A stretch of 64,000 bases of DNA from Tolumonas lignilytica (GTDB taxonomy: Bacteria > Pseudomonadota > Gammaproteobacteria > Enterobacterales > Aeromonadaceae), in NCBI RefSeq assembly GCF_000527035.1, contig NZ_AZUK01000001.1:744001-808000 (forward strand). The letters run 5' to 3'. Shown here piece after piece: positions 1-11,551 of the stretch. The notes under the pieces are model-generated. The model worked only from the letters and a program-made list of their open reading frames with translations. It was not told where the DNA came from and did not search any database. The stretch's first letter is position 1. Each line of letters begins with the position of its first letter. The position numbers and the translations under genes are program-made.

Positions 1-354
1 GTTGAAATAGGAAAAATCATTACAGCGATTCAGAATGTATCCAATACGGCAGTCATCAGAATGAAAGAAGCCGTCAGTAAGGTTGAAGCGGGTGTAATGG
101 GGGCAGGTGAAGCCAGAAGCACCATGACAGAAATATGTGACGTGACTGAAACGAGTTTAGAGCTGGTTGCCCATATTTCTGATGCCATCCGGGAACAAGG
201 TTTGGCTACTGACTCCATAGCCCAGCAAGTAGAAAGTGTAGCGGGAATGGCTGAAGAAAATAGCAGTTCCGCCAGCAAATCCGACGAATTGGCTAACCGT
301 CTAGAAAAAGTAGCCGCAAAAATGGAAAAGATCGTATCTGCCTATCAGCTCTGA
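1..354 (+). CDS. Methyl-accepting chemotaxis protein, C-terminal end (partial)
   Basis: The reading frame is open from the first base, so the start lies outside the window; about 117 residues of the C-terminus are present. The sequence is a continuous amphipathic helix rich in Ala, Glu, Ser and Val, with the typical receptor segments IVNAI-like (EIGKIITAIQNVSNTA), ISDAIREQ and a final SSSASKSDELANRLEKVAAKM stretch. This is the descending helix of the cytoplasmic signalling domain, which couples to CheA/CheW. No NWETF-type CheR/CheB docking tail is present; the protein ends at AYQL. Ligand and membrane topology cannot be known from this piece. The family call is firm. Confidence 0.9.
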   Translation, partial: VEIGKIITAIQNVSNTAVIRMKEAVSKVEAGVMGAGEARSTMTEICDVTETSLELVAHISDAIREQGLATDSIAQQVESVAGMAEENSSSASKSDELANRLEKVAAKMEKIVSAYQL

Positions 355-401
355 TCCGATAGATACCATCCAAGATGTAGAAAGAGAAATCATCAAACAA
401 C

Positions 402-428
402 AAAAAGGACGCCAAAGCGTCCTTTTTT
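402..428. terminator. Bidirectional Rho-independent terminator
   Basis: AAAAAGGACGC pairs with GCGTCCTTTTT around a CAAA loop, with a T run on the plus side and a matching one on the minus side. It lies between the convergent chemotaxis gene and pnp and can end both transcripts. Confidence 0.9.
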
Positions 429-453
429 ATTTCATGACCTTAATGCATATCCA

Positions 454-2619
454 TTATTCGGTCATTGGTACCTGTTCAACAACAGTATCCTGTTCGACTA
501 CTGTTTCAGTTACAGATTCAACAGCAACAGGTTGTTCATCACGTTTGGCTTCTTTAATAGACAAACGGATACGACCTTGACGATCCACTTCCAGCACTTT
601 AGTTCGAACCAGATCACCCACTTTCAGATAATCAGATACGTCTTTCACGCGCTCATCCGTGATCTGAGAGATATGCACCAGGCCATCTTTACCTGGCAGG
701 ATGTTGACGAAAGCACCGAATTCGGCCAGACGAGTGACTTTACCTTCGTAGATACGACCGACTTCAACTTCCGCAGTCAGCGCTTCGATACGACGGATCG
801 CTTCCTGAGCCGCTTCACCACTTACCGCAGCAATCTTCACGGTACCATCATCTTCCAGCTCAATAGTTGTACCGGTTTCTTCAGTGAGCGCACGGATCAC
901 TGAGCCGCCTTTACCGATAACATCTTTGATCTTCTCTGGGTTGATCTTGATGGTATGGATACGTGGAGCAAAATCAGAGATTTCGTTACGGGCTTCACCA
1001 ATGGCTTTGTCCATCACACCCAAAATGTGCAGACGCGCTTCACGTGCTTGTTTCAGAGCGATCTGCATGATTTCTTTGGTGATACCTTCAATTTTGATGT
1101 CCATCTGCAGCGCAGTAACACCTTCAGAAGTACCAGCCACTTTGAAGTCCATGTCGCCCAGATGATCTTCATCACCCAGAATGTCAGACAGAACCACAAA
1201 GCTGTCACCTTCTTTCACCAGACCCATGGCGATACCAGCAACAGAGGCTTTAATTGGTACACCCGCATCCATCAGAGCCAGAGAGGTACCACATACAGAG
1301 GCCATAGAAGAAGAACCGTTAGATTCTGTGATTTCTGAAACCACACGAACTACATACGGGAATTCAGCCTGCGAAGGAATAACAGCCGAAACACCACGAC
1401 GAGCCAGACGGCCGTGACCGATTTCACGACGTTTGGGTGAACCCATCATGCCAGTTTCCCCCACACAGTATGGTGGGAAGTTATAGTGCAGCATGAAACG
1501 ATCGGTACGCTCACCGGTAATTTCGTCGATAGTCTGAGCATCACGCTCTGTACCCAGAGTACAAGTCACCAGCGCCTGAGTTTCACCACGGGTAAACAAT
1601 GCAGAGCCGTGAACACGTGGCAGCACACCAGTACCTACACTCAGCGCACGGATCATCTGTGGATCACGACCATCGATACGCGGTTCACCACGCAGAATAC
1701 GACCACGCACCACATCACTTTCCAGCTCATGGAACAGATCAGCAACTTCACCCGCATCCTGAGTTTCATCAGCAGCAGTAATTTCAGCCACGATACGTTG
1801 TTTCAGCGCGGAAATAGCTTCATAACGCACCGCTTTTTCAGTAATACGATAGGCTTCACCAATTTCATTAACTGCCAGTTCAGCAATTTTAGCTTTCAGT
1901 GCTGTATTTGCTTCTGGAGCAGTCCAATCCCAAGGTTTATTACCAACATCAGCCGCAAACTCTTTCACCGCATTGATCACAGTCTGCATTTGCTCATGAC
2001 CGTAAACTACTGCACCCAGCATGACATCTTCAGGCAAAATAGCGGCTTCAGATTCAACCATCAATACTGCCGGTGCAGTACCTGCAACAACCAGATCCAG
2101 CTTGCTGTCTTGTAATTCAACTACAGAAGGGTTCAAAACATATTGGTCGTTGATATAACCAACACGAGCCGCACCAATCGGACCATTGAATGGAATACCA
2201 GAAATGGCCAGAGCAGCTGAAGTACCAATCATAGCAACGATGTCAGGCGATACAGCCGGATTCACTGACATTACGGTAGCCACGATCTGAACTTCGTTCA
2301 GGAAGCCTTCAGGGAACAGAGGACGAATCGGACGATCGATCAAACGGGCAATCAGCGTTTCGCCTTCGCTCGGACGACCTTCACGCTTGAAAAAACCACC
2401 AGGAATACGGCCTGCTGCATAGGTACGCTCTTGATAGTTAACAGTCAGCGGGAAAAAATCGCGACCTTCAACAGCTTCTTTTTTGCCAACAACAGTTACA
2501 AATACTGCCGTGTCATCCATGCTGGCCATAACAGCGGCAGTTGCCTGACGGGCCATAACACCTGTTTCTAACGTTACAGTGTGCTGACCATATTGGAAGG
2601 TTTTTACAATAGGATTCAC
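454..2619 (-). CDS. pnp: Polynucleotide phosphorylase
   Basis: A 721-residue phosphorolytic 3'-5' exoribonuclease and RNA-degradosome component that removes nucleotides from RNA using phosphate and can run in reverse. Two RNase PH-like domains fill the first 540 residues or so, joined by a helical linker. A KH domain follows ([15 protein letters not shown], about 553-612), then an S1 domain (about 620-690, [20 protein letters not shown]). The acidic tail ends EQVPMTE. The start codon is GTG, followed by AATCCTATTGTA ([14 protein letters not shown]), with AAAGGAA eight bases upstream. It follows rpsO, separated by a terminator hairpin and a leader of about 178 nt. In E. coli the leader is cut by RNase III for autoregulation; no long matching stem was obvious here. 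Confidence 0.98.
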   Translation of the reverse strand: MNPIVKTFQYGQHTVTLETGVMARQATAAVMASMDDTAVFVTVVGKKEAVEGRDFFPLTVNYQERTYAAGRIPGGFFKREGRPSEGETLIARLIDRPIRPLFPEGFLNEVQIVATVMSVNPAVSPDIVAMIGTSAALAISGIPFNGPIGAARVGYINDQYVLNPSVVELQDSKLDLVVAGTAPAVLMVESEAAILPEDVMLGAVVYGHEQMQTVINAVKEFAADVGNKPWDWTAPEANTALKAKIAELAVNEIGEAYRITEKAVRYEAISALKQRIVAEITAADETQDAGEVADLFHELESDVVRGRILRGEPRIDGRDPQMIRALSVGTGVLPRVHGSALFTRGETQALVTCTLGTERDAQTIDEITGERTDRFMLHYNFPPYCVGETGMMGSPKRREIGHGRLARRGVSAVIPSQAEFPYVVRVVSEITESNGSSSMASVCGTSLALMDAGVPIKASVAGIAMGLVKEGDSFVVLSDILGDEDHLGDMDFKVAGTSEGVTALQMDIKIEGITKEIMQIALKQAREARLHILGVMDKAIGEARNEISDFAPRIHTIKINPEKIKDVIGKGGSVIRALTEETGTTIELEDDGTVKIAAVSGEAAQEAIRRIEALTAEVEVGRIYEGKVTRLAEFGAFVNILPGKDGLVHISQITDERVKDVSDYLKVGDLVRTKVLEVDRQGRIRLSIKEAKRDEQPVAVESVTETVVEQDTVVEQVPMTE

Positions 2620-2744
2620 TTGAATTTCCTTTTATTAATTTCGTCGCTCAAAATGCGCGCTCATTATAGCCGAAGGCGATCAGAATAGGTAAGCAGTGAT
2701 AGATCGACTTTGGATATATTGGCGTAATTGTCATTGATGTCACG

Positions 2745-2775
2745 AAAAAACAAAAGGAGGCAAAAGCCTCCTTTT
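2745..2775 (-). terminator. rpsO terminator / attenuator before pnp
   Basis: Perfect stem AAAAGGAGGC / GCCTCCTTTT with an AAAA loop (2752-2775), followed on the minus strand by a T-rich tail. It sits just after the rpsO stop codon. Read-through would be required for rpsO-promoter transcripts to reach pnp, as in E. coli. Confidence 0.9.
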
Positions 2776-2797
2776 ATTCGTATTCACTAAGTATGAA

Positions 2798-3067
2798 TTA
2801 GCGACGCAGACCCAGTTTAGCAATCAGATCTTTGTAACGTGCTTCATCTTTGCCTTTCAGGTAATCCAGCATTTTACGACGCTGAGAAACCATACGCAGC
2901 AGACCACGACGACCGTGGTGATCTTTAGTGTGTACAGAGAAGTGGCCTTGCAGATGGTTGATCTGGGCAGTCAGCAGCGCTACCTGAACTTCTGGCGAGC
3001 CAGTGTCATTAGTACCACGAGAGAAATCAGCAACGATCTTGGCTTTAGCTTCAGCATTTAGTGACAT
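2798..3067 (-). CDS. rpsO: 30S ribosomal protein S15
   Basis: 89 residues, the usual family length. S15 binds the central domain of 16S rRNA early in small-subunit assembly. The sequence has the conserved [22 protein letters not shown] and the [21 protein letters not shown] helix that contacts rRNA. The ATG start has AGGAG eight bases upstream. The 92-nt gap after truB is long enough for its own promoter, and an S15-binding pseudoknot would be expected in this leader from E. coli knowledge, but I did not resolve one. Confidence 0.98.
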   Translation of the reverse strand: MSLNAEAKAKIVADFSRGTNDTGSPEVQVALLTAQINHLQGHFSVHTKDHHGRRGLLRMVSQRRKMLDYLKGKDEARYKDLIAKLGLRR

Positions 3068-3159
3068 AATGTACTCCTGAGTTAATGAACTGTGAGCCGA
3101 TCACTAATTCAGCCCACAGAGAAGCTGCGCATTCTAGCACAGCTGAATTTGCAGACAAG

Positions 3160-4131
3160 CTACTCTGCTTGTTCTTCTTCTGGAAGATCGCCACCAATGC
3201 GCACCAGACGCCGCGGGGCCACCTTACCATCATCGTCTATCTCGCCAACGCCGATGAATTCCGCTTCGGGTCCGACCGTCATACGGACGAAACCTTCTTT
3301 AGGCGAGTTTGGCACCAGAACAGCTTGACCTTGTGTCACATAGGCCGCCAATACAGCAGGCATATTAACCTCAGGCAAACTATAGACAGCGCTGTCCATT
3401 GGTAATAAAAACTGATCCAATCTTTCTCTTGGCGGAATGCCTTGTTCACGGCACTCATCCAAAAGTTGATTCAGTTTTTCCAGATTAAGCATCTTATCGT
3501 TCGGATAACCGGCTACCTGCGTGCGACGTAATTGCGTCACATGGGCACCACAACCTAACAATTCGCCTAAATCATCAATCAATGAACGAATATAAGTCCC
3601 TTTAGAACAATGCACTTCCAGAGAAAGCATATCGTCCGCAAAAGATTCTAGTTGCAGAGAAAAAATGGTAATGGGTCGAGCTTCACGCTCAATCTCAATG
3701 CCTTCACGGGCATATTCATACAACGGACGCCCTTGATGTTTTAATGCAGAAAACATCGATGGCACCTGCAGAATATCACCTCGGAATTTATCCAGAGCCT
3801 GATGCAGCTGTTCCTCAGTCACCTGTACCGGGCGAACGGACACGACGGAACCCTCAGAATCACTGGTGTCCGTACGAACACCAAGACGAGCGGTCACCTG
3901 ATATCGTTTATCCGCATCCAACAGGAATTGAGAAAATTTGGTTGCTTCACCAAAACAAATGGGCAGCATCCCTGTGGCTAATGGGTCCAAAGCACCGGTA
4001 TGCCCAGCCTTTGCGGCGTTATAGATACGCTTTACTTGTTGCAGCGCATCATTCGAAGTGATACCGCTTGGTTTATCCAGCAGTATAATGCCGTGCACAT
4101 CACGACCTTTGAAACGACGTCGTCGAGACAT
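3160..4131 (-). CDS. truB: tRNA pseudouridine-55 synthase
   Basis: 323 residues. TruB makes the universal pseudouridine at position 55 of the tRNA T loop. The catalytic segment [24 protein letters not shown] (Asp near residue 47) and the later [14 protein letters not shown] motif are present, with a C-terminal PUA-like domain ([27 protein letters not shown]). It starts 2 nt after the rbfA stop, indicating translational coupling in the rimP-nusA-infB-rbfA-truB operon. The start [21 protein letters not shown] matches the family. Confidence 0.97.
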   Translation of the reverse strand: MSRRRRFKGRDVHGIILLDKPSGITSNDALQQVKRIYNAAKAGHTGALDPLATGMLPICFGEATKFSQFLLDADKRYQVTARLGVRTDTSDSEGSVVSVRPVQVTEEQLHQALDKFRGDILQVPSMFSALKHQGRPLYEYAREGIEIEREARPITIFSLQLESFADDMLSLEVHCSKGTYIRSLIDDLGELLGCGAHVTQLRRTQVAGYPNDKMLNLEKLNQLLDECREQGIPPRERLDQFLLPMDSAVYSLPEVNMPAVLAAYVTQGQAVLVPNSPKEGFVRMTVGPEAEFIGVGEIDDDGKVAPRRLVRIGGDLPEEEQAE

Positions 4132-4133
4132 CT

Positions 4134-4538
4134 TTAATCACGATCCTCCTCGTTTTGATCTAACGATTCGCCTCGGCGACGTTGATCATCACGAACAGTG
4201 TTAGTCACCAGGTTGGAGATTCGCATCCCTTCAACCAATGTTTTATCGTAAACAAAACGAATTTCTGGCACGACGCGCAGCTTCATCGCTTTACCTAGCA
4301 GTATGCGAATATAGCCTGAAGCATCATTCAGCACTTTGACGCCCGCATCAATGTTATCTTCTTCATTCAAAAAGAAGGTCACAAAAATTTTGGCGTGCTG
4401 CAAATCGCGGGTCAACTCAACGTCGGAGACAGTCACCATCCCAACACGGGGATCTTTCACTTCACGTTGCAGTATCACAGCAATTTCACGCTGAATTTGT
4501 TGCGCAACACGATCTGCACGACCAAATTCTTTTGCCAT
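4134..4538 (-). CDS. rbfA: Ribosome-binding factor A
   Basis: A 134-residue KH-fold protein that matures the 16S rRNA 5' end and is needed for 30S assembly in the cold. The start is set at [16 protein letters not shown], preceded by GGAG six bases upstream; a further in-frame extension of nine residues has no ribosome site and overlaps the upstream hairpin. Conserved [25 protein letters not shown] is present. It lies between infB and truB. Confidence 0.95.
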   Translation of the reverse strand: MAKEFGRADRVAQQIQREIAVILQREVKDPRVGMVTVSDVELTRDLQHAKIFVTFFLNEEDNIDAGVKVLNDASGYIRILLGKAMKLRVVPEIRFVYDKTLVEGMRISNLVTNTVRDDQRRRGESLDQNEEDRD

Positions 4539-4555
4539 TTTTAGCTCCGGAACAA

Positions 4556-4577
4556 ACGGGGGCATTCAAGCCCCCGT
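4556..4577 (-). other. infB-rbfA intercistronic hairpin
   Basis: Perfect 8-bp GC-rich stem ACGGGGGC / GCCCCCGT with a 6-nt loop, directly between the infB stop and the rbfA ribosome site. On the minus strand it is followed by TTTGTTCC, too poor in U for a confident terminator. It more likely protects or partly attenuates the operon transcript. Confidence 0.7.
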
Positions 4578-4583
4578 AACTGA

Positions 4584-7289
4584 TTATAGCGTACGCTGAA
4601 TTTCAACTGTTTCGTAAACTTCAATCTGGTCGCCAGGGCGAACATCATTGTAGTTCTTAACAGCGATACCACATTCGTAGCCGTTTTTGACTTCTGGTAC
4701 GTCATCTTTGAAGCGGCGCAGAGATTCCAGTTCGCCTTCATAGATAACAACGTTATCACGCAGCACACGAATAGGACTGTTCCGCTTAACAGTACCTTCA
4801 GTAACCATACAACCCGCAACCGCACCAAATTTCGGTGAACGGAACACATCACGGACTTCAGCCAGACCAATGATTTGTTGTTTGTATTCAGGAGCCAACA
4901 TACCACTCATGGCTTGACGAACTTCATCAATCAAGTCGTAGATCACTGAGTAATAACGCAGATCGATGTTTTCTGATTCAATGATCTTACGCGCAGAAGC
5001 ATCGGCACGAACGTTGAAACCGAGAACAATGGCATTAGACGCGGCAGCCAAGCTTGCATCTGTTTCAGTAATACCACCGACACCGGAACCAATGATCTTA
5101 ACTTTAACTTCGTCAGTTGACAGTTTGTTCAGTGAGTCTGCAATTGCCTCAACAGAGCCTTGAACGTCCGCTTTCAATACCACGTTCAGTTCAGAAACTT
5201 CACCTTCTGTCATGTTAGAGAACATGTTTTCCAGTTTCGCTTTCTGCTGGCGAGCCAGTTTGACGTCACGGAATTTACCTTGACGATACAAGGCAACTTC
5301 ACGCGCTTTCTTCTCATCACGAACAACAGTTGCTTCATCACCAGCAGATGGAACACCTGATAAACCCAGGATCTCAACTGGCGTAGAAGGACCCGCAGTT
5401 TCAATACTACGGCCCAGCTCATCACGCATCGCACGAACACGGCCATATTCCAGACCACACAGAACGATATCACCCTGATGCAAGGTACCTTCTTGAACCA
5501 AAACAGTAGCTACTGGACCACGGCCCTTATCCAGACGAGATTCGATGACTACACCACTTGCCATGGCATCACGAACCGCTGTCAGTTCAAGAACTTCAGC
5601 CTGCAACAGAATTGCATTCAGCAGATCATCAATCCCCTGACCGCTCTTCGCTGAAACTTTCACAAACTGGTTTTCACCGCCCCATTCTTCTGGAATGACG
5701 CTATGACGAGTCAGTTCATTCATTACTCGGTCTGGATCAGCTTCAGGTTTATCAATTTTGTTGACTGCAACAACAATTGGAACACCTGCAGCCTTAGCAT
5801 GTTGAATTGCTTCAATAGTTTGCGGCATAACACCGTCATCTGCGGCAACAACCAATACAACGATATCAGTCGCTTTAGCACCTCGAGCACGCATTGCGGT
5901 AAATGCTGCGTGACCTGGCGTATCCAGGAACGTAATACTACCGTTATCCGTGTCTACGTGATAAGCACCGATATGCTGCGTAATCCCGCCCGCTTCGCCA
6001 GAAGCAACCTTCGCTTTACGGATATAATCCAGCAACGACGTTTTACCGTGGTCAACGTGACCCATAATGGTCACAACAGGTGCACGATCTTCACGGGTAG
6101 CAGTGGAATCACGATCCTGCAATACAGCTTCTTCCAGCTCATTTTCGCGGCGCAGGGTGACTTTATGACCCATTTCTTCCGCAACCAACTGAGCGGTTTC
6201 TTGATCAATGACTTGGTTGATGGTGGCCATAGCCCCCATTTTCATCATCACTTTAATGACTTCAACGGCTTTCACCGCCATCTTCTGAGCCAACTCACCA
6301 ACAGTAATGGTTTCACCGATAATGATGTCACGGTTTACTGGTTGAGCAGGTTTCTGGAAGCCATGCTGCATTGAATTCGGTGTGTGAACTTTAGCCCGTT
6401 TACCTTTTCTGGCACGAGGATTACGTTCTTCACGAGCTTCATCATGCGGCGATTTTTTAGCCTTAGTGACGCCAGTACGACGACGGCCTTTGCTTTCATC
6501 CTGACGTTCGCGTTCAGCTTCTGCTTCTTTCACGAACTTAGATGCAGCTTCCCCGACATCATCACTCAATTCTGCACGACGACGAGCTTCTTCTTCCGCA
6601 GCCCAACGAGCTTCATTTTCCTCTGCCAGACGACGAGCTTCTTCAGCAATGCGCTGTGCTTCAGCCTCAGCCTTACGACGAGCCTCATCTTCCTGTTTCT
6701 TACGTAATGCCTCTGCTTCACGCTTGGCATTTTCATCTGCGCGTTTATCTGCCTCAGCTTTCACTTTTTTGGCCTTCTCATCCGGAGATTTTGCTGCATC
6801 GTTTGCAACAGCTTCTATCGATTGCTTCTTGACCTCAGCCTCTTTGCGCGCTTTATCTTCGGCTTCTTTGCGGGCTTTAGCTTCCGCGTCCTTACGCGCT
6901 TGTTCAGCTTTGGCTAATTCGTCTTGGCGTGCCTTTTCAGCGTCCAGGCGCGCCTTTTCTTCTGCTTCTTTCTGTTGAGCATCGTCAATCACTGAACGAT
7001 GAACATACGTTTTTGATTTACGAACTTCAATTTGAACTTCTTTATTTTTTCCGCCAGCACCTTGAACATTCAAAGTGCTTTTGGTTTTACGCTGCAGTGT
7101 CATGCGTTTAGGTTCTGCATTATCTGCACCGTGCTGTTTTTTCAGATGTTCTAACAATGCCTGTTTTTCATGTTCGGTAACCATTGCTTCCGCATCTTTA
7201 GTCAAACCGGCATCTTTAAATTGTTGAACTAACCGGTCAACCGGTGTTCCCACTTCAATGGCTAGTTGTTTTACTGATAAATCGGCCAT
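4584..7289 (-). CDS. infB: Translation initiation factor IF-2
   Basis: 901 residues. IF-2 is the GTPase that brings initiator tRNA to the 30S subunit and promotes subunit joining. An IF2_N domain opens the protein ([24 protein letters not shown]), followed by a highly charged Lys/Glu/Ala-rich coiled segment (about 90-290) and a second IF2_N domain. The G domain starts near residue 405 with [14 protein letters not shown], then DTPGH, NKID and the SAK motif. Beta-barrel and C-terminal fMet-tRNA-binding domains complete it. The ribosome site GGAGGG lies just before the ATG. nusA ends 17 nt upstream. Confidence 0.98.
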   Translation of the reverse strand: MADLSVKQLAIEVGTPVDRLVQQFKDAGLTKDAEAMVTEHEKQALLEHLKKQHGADNAEPKRMTLQRKTKSTLNVQGAGGKNKEVQIEVRKSKTYVHRSVIDDAQQKEAEEKARLDAEKARQDELAKAEQARKDAEAKARKEAEDKARKEAEVKKQSIEAVANDAAKSPDEKAKKVKAEADKRADENAKREAEALRKKQEDEARRKAEAEAQRIAEEARRLAEENEARWAAEEEARRRAELSDDVGEAASKFVKEAEAERERQDESKGRRRTGVTKAKKSPHDEAREERNPRARKGKRAKVHTPNSMQHGFQKPAQPVNRDIIIGETITVGELAQKMAVKAVEVIKVMMKMGAMATINQVIDQETAQLVAEEMGHKVTLRRENELEEAVLQDRDSTATREDRAPVVTIMGHVDHGKTSLLDYIRKAKVASGEAGGITQHIGAYHVDTDNGSITFLDTPGHAAFTAMRARGAKATDIVVLVVAADDGVMPQTIEAIQHAKAAGVPIVVAVNKIDKPEADPDRVMNELTRHSVIPEEWGGENQFVKVSAKSGQGIDDLLNAILLQAEVLELTAVRDAMASGVVIESRLDKGRGPVATVLVQEGTLHQGDIVLCGLEYGRVRAMRDELGRSIETAGPSTPVEILGLSGVPSAGDEATVVRDEKKAREVALYRQGKFRDVKLARQQKAKLENMFSNMTEGEVSELNVVLKADVQGSVEAIADSLNKLSTDEVKVKIIGSGVGGITETDASLAAASNAIVLGFNVRADASARKIIESENIDLRYYSVIYDLIDEVRQAMSGMLAPEYKQQIIGLAEVRDVFRSPKFGAVAGCMVTEGTVKRNSPIRVLRDNVVIYEGELESLRRFKDDVPEVKNGYECGIAVKNYNDVRPGDQIEVYETVEIQRTL

Positions 7290-7306
7290 TCACTACCCTC
7301 CGCAGT

Positions 7307-8806
7307 TTACTCTGCTTGCTCACCGAACCAGCAGATATTACGAGCTGCCATAATCAATTCACCGGCTTTCTCTTCGGTCATCCCCGGAATACCACTCAGA
7401 TCGTCAATGCCTTGTTCAGCCAAATCCTCCAGAGTTGGTATTCCCCGGGCAGCCAGCTCATAGGCTAAATCCTGCGTCATACCTTGTAATGCCAGCAGAT
7501 CATCTGCAGGTTTAGCTCCCGCCAGGGTTTCTTCTTTTGCCAACGCCTGTGTGCTTAAAGCCTGCTTAGCTCGTTCACGTAACTCTTCAATCTGTTCATC
7601 ATCTAAGTCTTCAATGCGTTGTAATTCGCTCAAAGGAACATAGGCAATTTCTTCAACAGTTGAGAAGCCCTCTTCAACCAACAATTCAGCAAAATCATCA
7701 TCAATATCCAACGCCTGCGTGAACAGGTTCAAGATGCGATCTTTTTCTGCCTGATGCTTGGTTTGCATATCCTCGACTGTCATCACATTCAGCTCCCAAC
7801 CGGAAAGCTGTGATGCCAGACGAACATTTTGTCCGTTACGACCAATGGCCTGAGCCAGATTGCTGGAGACAACAGCAATATCCATCGTGTGGTTATCTTC
7901 ATCTACAATCAGAGATGCCACATCAGCCGGTGCCATTGCATTGATAACAAACTGAGCTGGATTATCGTCCCACAGGACAATATCAATACGCTCTCCCGCC
8001 AATTCACCAGATACGGCCTGAACGCGGGCGCCACGCATACCAACACAAGCACCTACAGGATCAATGCGGCGGTCATTGGTTTTTACGGCAATTTTGGCAC
8101 GAGAACCCGGATCACGTGCTGCACCTTTGATTTCGATGATTTCTTCACCGATTTCAGGCACTTCAATGCGAAACAGTTCTTTCAGGAAATCAGGATGTGT
8201 TCTGCTAATGAACAATTGTGAGCCACGGGCTTCTGGTTTAACTGCCGCTAAAAGCCCTTTAACCCGATCGCCATTGCGGAATGATTCACGTGGCAGCATA
8301 TCTTCACGATAAAGCACACCCTCAGCATTACTACCCAGATCAAGAATGATACTGTCACGGTTAACTTTTTTCACAACGCCAGTGACAATGGTGCCTTCTT
8401 GATCACGGAATTGTTCAACAATCTGAGCACGTTCAGCTTCACGAACTTTTTGAACAATAACTTGTTTTGCCGTTTGTGTTGTAATTCGGTCAAACGTGAT
8501 TGACTCAATTTGTTCTTCAACATAATCACCCAACTGAATAGTAGGATCATCATATTGTGCGGCATCCAATGAAATTTCACGATACGGGTTTTGCATAATC
8601 CCGTCGCCTTCCACTACCTGCCAACGACGGAAAGTATCAAAATCGCCCGTTTTACGATCGATTGCGACACGAACTTCAATATCGCCTTCATATTTCTTTT
8701 TGGTTGCTGTCGCTAACGCAGTTTCCAGAGCCTGGAAAATTTTTTCGCGAGGGACTGCCTTTTCATTGGAAACGGCATCAACAACTAAAAGGATTTCTTT
8801 ATTCAT
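7307..8806 (-). CDS. nusA: Transcription elongation/termination factor NusA
   Basis: 499 residues. NusA binds RNA polymerase and modulates pausing, termination and antitermination. In order: N-terminal polymerase-binding domain, S1 domain (about 135-200, [28 protein letters not shown]), two KH domains (including [18 protein letters not shown] and [18 protein letters not shown]), and two acidic C-terminal repeats (350-499) that bind polymerase alpha or lambda N. The length matches the gammaproteobacterial form with both repeats. It lies between rimP (15 nt) and infB (17 nt) in one operon. Confidence 0.98.
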   Translation of the reverse strand: MNKEILLVVDAVSNEKAVPREKIFQALETALATATKKKYEGDIEVRVAIDRKTGDFDTFRRWQVVEGDGIMQNPYREISLDAAQYDDPTIQLGDYVEEQIESITFDRITTQTAKQVIVQKVREAERAQIVEQFRDQEGTIVTGVVKKVNRDSIILDLGSNAEGVLYREDMLPRESFRNGDRVKGLLAAVKPEARGSQLFISRTHPDFLKELFRIEVPEIGEEIIEIKGAARDPGSRAKIAVKTNDRRIDPVGACVGMRGARVQAVSGELAGERIDIVLWDDNPAQFVINAMAPADVASLIVDEDNHTMDIAVVSSNLAQAIGRNGQNVRLASQLSGWELNVMTVEDMQTKHQAEKDRILNLFTQALDIDDDFAELLVEEGFSTVEEIAYVPLSELQRIEDLDDEQIEELRERAKQALSTQALAKEETLAGAKPADDLLALQGMTQDLAYELAARGIPTLEDLAEQGIDDLSGIPGMTEEKAGELIMAARNICWFGEQAE

Positions 8807-8821
8807 TATCCAATAGCCTCG

Positions 8822-9280
8822 TCAATCAAAGTTCGGAATCAAGTTTGCCTGTTGAATATTGGCAAAGGCCAGAATTTCATCTCGGCCATCAACAGTAATG
8901 GTGATCATTTCGCCATCAACCTGCTTAATGGTGCCCTTATATTTACGTCGGTTATTAACGGCCATACGCAACGTGACTGCCACGACATGATTTATATATC
9001 GGGCATAATGGGCTGGTTTCAGTAATGGACGATCCATCCCAGGTGAAGACACCTCAAGATAATATTCAGTGGTGATTGGATCTTCCACATCCAGCAATGC
9101 GCTTACCTGATGACTGACTTCTGCACAATCATCTACCGAAACACCATTTGCATGATCAATGTAAACCCGCAATGTAGAATGTTTACCGGCACGGATAAAC
9201 TCAATTCCCCACAATTCATAGCCTAATGCAACAACAGGAGCATCAAGCAATTCTGTCAGGCGTTGTTCCAAGGTAGCCAA
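8822..9280 (-). CDS. rimP: Ribosome maturation factor RimP
   Basis: 152 residues; RimP assists 30S subunit assembly. The conserved segments [39 protein letters not shown] and [12 protein letters not shown] are present. The start is TTG, preceded by GGAGGG five bases upstream, giving (M)[15 protein letters not shown]; the E. coli gene also lacks an ATG start. It is the first protein gene after the initiator tRNA, with terminator-like hairpins in the leader. Confidence 0.96.
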   Translation of the reverse strand: MATLEQRLTELLDAPVVALGYELWGIEFIRAGKHSTLRVYIDHANGVSVDDCAEVSHQVSALLDVEDPITTEYYLEVSSPGMDRPLLKPAHYARYINHVVAVTLRMAVNNRRKYKGTIKQVDGEMITITVDGRDEILAFANIQQANLIPNFD

Positions 9281-9290
9281 TAGACCCTCC

Positions 9291-9318
9291 GTAAATAAAA
9301 AAAGGGCATCAGAGGCCC
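9291..9318 (-). terminator. Second attenuator-like hairpin in the rimP leader
   Basis: On the minus strand GGGC-(7 nt)-GCCC is followed directly by seven T residues, and then the rimP ribosome site. The stem is short, so it is a weak terminator at best, but its position after a stronger one suggests tandem control of read-through into rimP-nusA-infB. Confidence 0.5.
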
Positions 9319-9360
9319 AATATTATGTCCACCGGATGGTGGTAACAGAATCCGGATAAC

Positions 9361-9387
9361 AAAAAGCCCCGTTCAAAGAACTGGGGC
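9361..9387 (-). terminator. Terminator after the initiator tRNA
   Basis: On the minus strand GCCCC-A-GTTC, loop TTT, GAAC-GGGGC, then TTTTTG. One bulged A in an otherwise 9-bp stem. It ends the tRNA transcript; downstream expression of rimP-nusA-infB needs read-through or another promoter. Confidence 0.85.
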
Positions 9388-9422
9388 CCGTATAGCCTGA
9401 TCGCCAAGACGATCATGAAAAT

Positions 9423-9499
<77 letters not shown>

Positions 9500-9549
9500 T
9501 CAAATTACGCTAATGATAACATAACGAGGACTATGCTATCAAACTAAAT

Positions 9550-9634
9550 TGGTGCCCAGCGCGGGACTTGAACCCGCACGCCTATTGGCACTACCCCCTC
9601 AAGATAGCGTGTCTACCAATTCCACCAGCTGGGC
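9550..9634 (-). tRNA. tRNA-Leu (GAG)
   Basis: 85 nt with a long variable arm and encoded CCA. The 5' end is GCCCAGCTGGTGGAATTGG and the anticodon loop reads CTTGAGG. It sits between secG and the initiator tRNA, as leuU does in E. coli. Confidence 0.95.
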
Positions 9635-9640
9635 TTTATT

Positions 9641-9988
9641 TTAGTTTGGAACGTCAGTATTTTTCTTCTCAACCGGAGTTTTTTCTACTGGCTGTTCAGT
9701 TTTCTTTTCTACCACGGCCGGTTTCGTTAAATCCGACCAAGTATCAGCGGGCTTAGTGCGGTTATTGGTAATAGCACCCAGCACCAAGCTGATAATAAAA
9801 AATATGATTGCAAGAATCGCAGTACTTTTTGTTAAAAAGTTACCAGATCCTGATGCTCCAAATACAGTATTAGAAGCGCCAGCGCCAAACGATGCTCCCA
9901 TTGAAGCACCCTTTCCCTGTTGCACCAACACTAAACCAATTAGTGCGATAGCTACTAACAGATATAAAACCAGCAGGACTTCGTACAT
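9641..9988 (-). CDS. secG: Protein-export membrane protein SecG
   Basis: 115 residues. SecG is the small subunit of the SecYEG translocon. Two membrane helices (about 3-22, VLLVLYLLVAIALIGLVL; and 52-72, AILAIIFFIISLVLGAI) flank the conserved QQGKGASMGASFGAGASNTVFG loop. A polar tail ends TDVPN. It precedes tRNA-Leu and probably shares a transcript with it. Confidence 0.97.
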   Translation of the reverse strand: MYEVLLVLYLLVAIALIGLVLVQQGKGASMGASFGAGASNTVFGASGSGNFLTKSTAILAIIFFIISLVLGAITNNRTKPADTWSDLTKPAVVEKKTEQPVEKTPVEKKNTDVPN

Positions 9989-10198
9989 GTTATTCCTCTA
10001 ACGCCCTTAATTGAACAACCGATCTACCTCGGTAATATAAGCGGCAGGATACTAGCATCGGAAAAATATTTTCTCAATCTAACTAGTTTTATTCCCAGCT
10101 ATGGCTACAAAGCGAGGCAATACTAGCCAGCCTTTCTAACTCTGACAAGCAGATTTTCAAAAAAGCCGACTAATTGCATATTTTTAAAACAAAAAAGT

Positions 10199-11533
10199 CT
10201 ATTTTACAGCAGATACTTCCGCAGCAATTTTCTCAGCAAGTTGCTGAACTAACTGCTCGGACTCACCTTCAACCATCACTCTGATCAATGGTTCAGTACC
10301 CGATTTACGCAATAACACCCGACCTGTTTTTCCTAATCTATCTTCGACATCCCGAACAATTTGCTGTACTGATGGAGATGTCAGTGGGTTATGCTCACCT
10401 GAAAAGCGAACATTAATCAGGATTTGTGGGAATTTTTTAATGTCTTGGCGCAATTCAAACAAGGTTTGACCGGCACGACTTGCCGCTTTTAATACCTGCA
10501 AAGCAGCAATAATACCATCGCCCGTGGTGGTTTGATCTAAGCAGATAATATGGCCTGAGTTTTCGCCACCGAGTCGCCATCCCTTCTCTTGAAGCAACTC
10601 CATAACATAGCGATCGCCTACTTTGGCTCTTATTAATGGAATATCAAGCTTAGTTAGCGCGACTTCTAACCCCATGTTAGTCATCAAAGTTCCAACCACA
10701 CCGCCAGTTAATGCGCCTTGTTGCTGAAGATCTCGAGCGATGATATAGAGCAATTCATCACCATCAACTTCATATCCCGTATGATCAACCATAATCAGGC
10801 GATCACCATCACCATCAAATGCAATGCCCAGATCTGCTTTTTCTTGCAATACTCGATCTACTAACGCTTTAGGGGCTGTCGAACCAACCTGATCATTGAT
10901 ATTCAAACCATCCGGTGCACATCCCATGGCAATGACATCCGCGCCTAATTCACGAAATACGGATGGTGCGATGTGATAGGTTGCACCATGAGCACAATCT
11001 ACGACAATTTTTAATCCATCAAGACTGAGCTCGCTAGGAAAAGTGCTTTTGCAAAACTCAATGTAACGGCCTGGCGCATCATCAATTCGTGATGCTTTAC
11101 CTAGCAAGGATGATTCAACGCAGCAGATATCATCATCCATTGCATTTTCAATCGCAGTTTCAATTTCGTCAGGTAATTTAGTGCCTTTAGTAGAGAAAAA
11201 CTTAATCCCATTATCATAATACGGATTATGTGAGGCACTAATTACAACACCCGCTTCCGCACGAAAAGTTCTGGTCAGATAAGCGACTGCAGGTGTAGGC
11301 ATCGGCCCCAGTAAGACAGGTTTCAGACCAGCAGCAGAAAGTCCGGCTTCCAGTGCAGCTTCCAACATATAACCTGAAATTCGGGTATCTTTGCCAATTA
11401 GAACTTTTTTGCTCCCCTGCTTGGCGAGAACCTTACCCGCAGCCCAGCCTAATTTCATTACAAAATCAGGCGTAATCGGCATTTCACCCACTTTGCCCCG
11501 CACACCGTCGGTACCAAAATATTTTCTGCTCAT
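10199..11533 (-). CDS. glmM: Phosphoglucosamine mutase
   Basis: 444 residues. GlmM converts glucosamine-6-phosphate to glucosamine-1-phosphate for peptidoglycan and LPS precursors. The start [13 protein letters not shown] is typical. The phosphoserine loop [14 protein letters not shown] (Ser near 101), metal loop [13 protein letters not shown], sugar loop GGENSGH and phosphate loop [12 protein letters not shown] are all present. It lies 18 nt after folP, so the two are co-transcribed, as in E. coli. Confidence 0.98.
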   Translation of the reverse strand: MSRKYFGTDGVRGKVGEMPITPDFVMKLGWAAGKVLAKQGSKKVLIGKDTRISGYMLEAALEAGLSAAGLKPVLLGPMPTPAVAYLTRTFRAEAGVVISASHNPYYDNGIKFFSTKGTKLPDEIETAIENAMDDDICCVESSLLGKASRIDDAPGRYIEFCKSTFPSELSLDGLKIVVDCAHGATYHIAPSVFRELGADVIAMGCAPDGLNINDQVGSTAPKALVDRVLQEKADLGIAFDGDGDRLIMVDHTGYEVDGDELLYIIARDLQQQGALTGGVVGTLMTNMGLEVALTKLDIPLIRAKVGDRYVMELLQEKGWRLGGENSGHIICLDQTTTGDGIIAALQVLKAASRAGQTLFELRQDIKKFPQILINVRFSGEHNPLTSPSVQQIVRDVEDRLGKTGRVLLRKSGTEPLIRVMVEGESEQLVQQLAEKIAAEVSAVK

Positions 11534-11551
11534 TTTTTATCCGGATAAATA

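Noticed and set aside
1486-2115. A 209-codon plus-strand frame opposite pnp
   Set aside because: It lies wholly antisense to a fully conserved gene, has no ribosome site and a low-complexity His/Thr/Phe-rich product.
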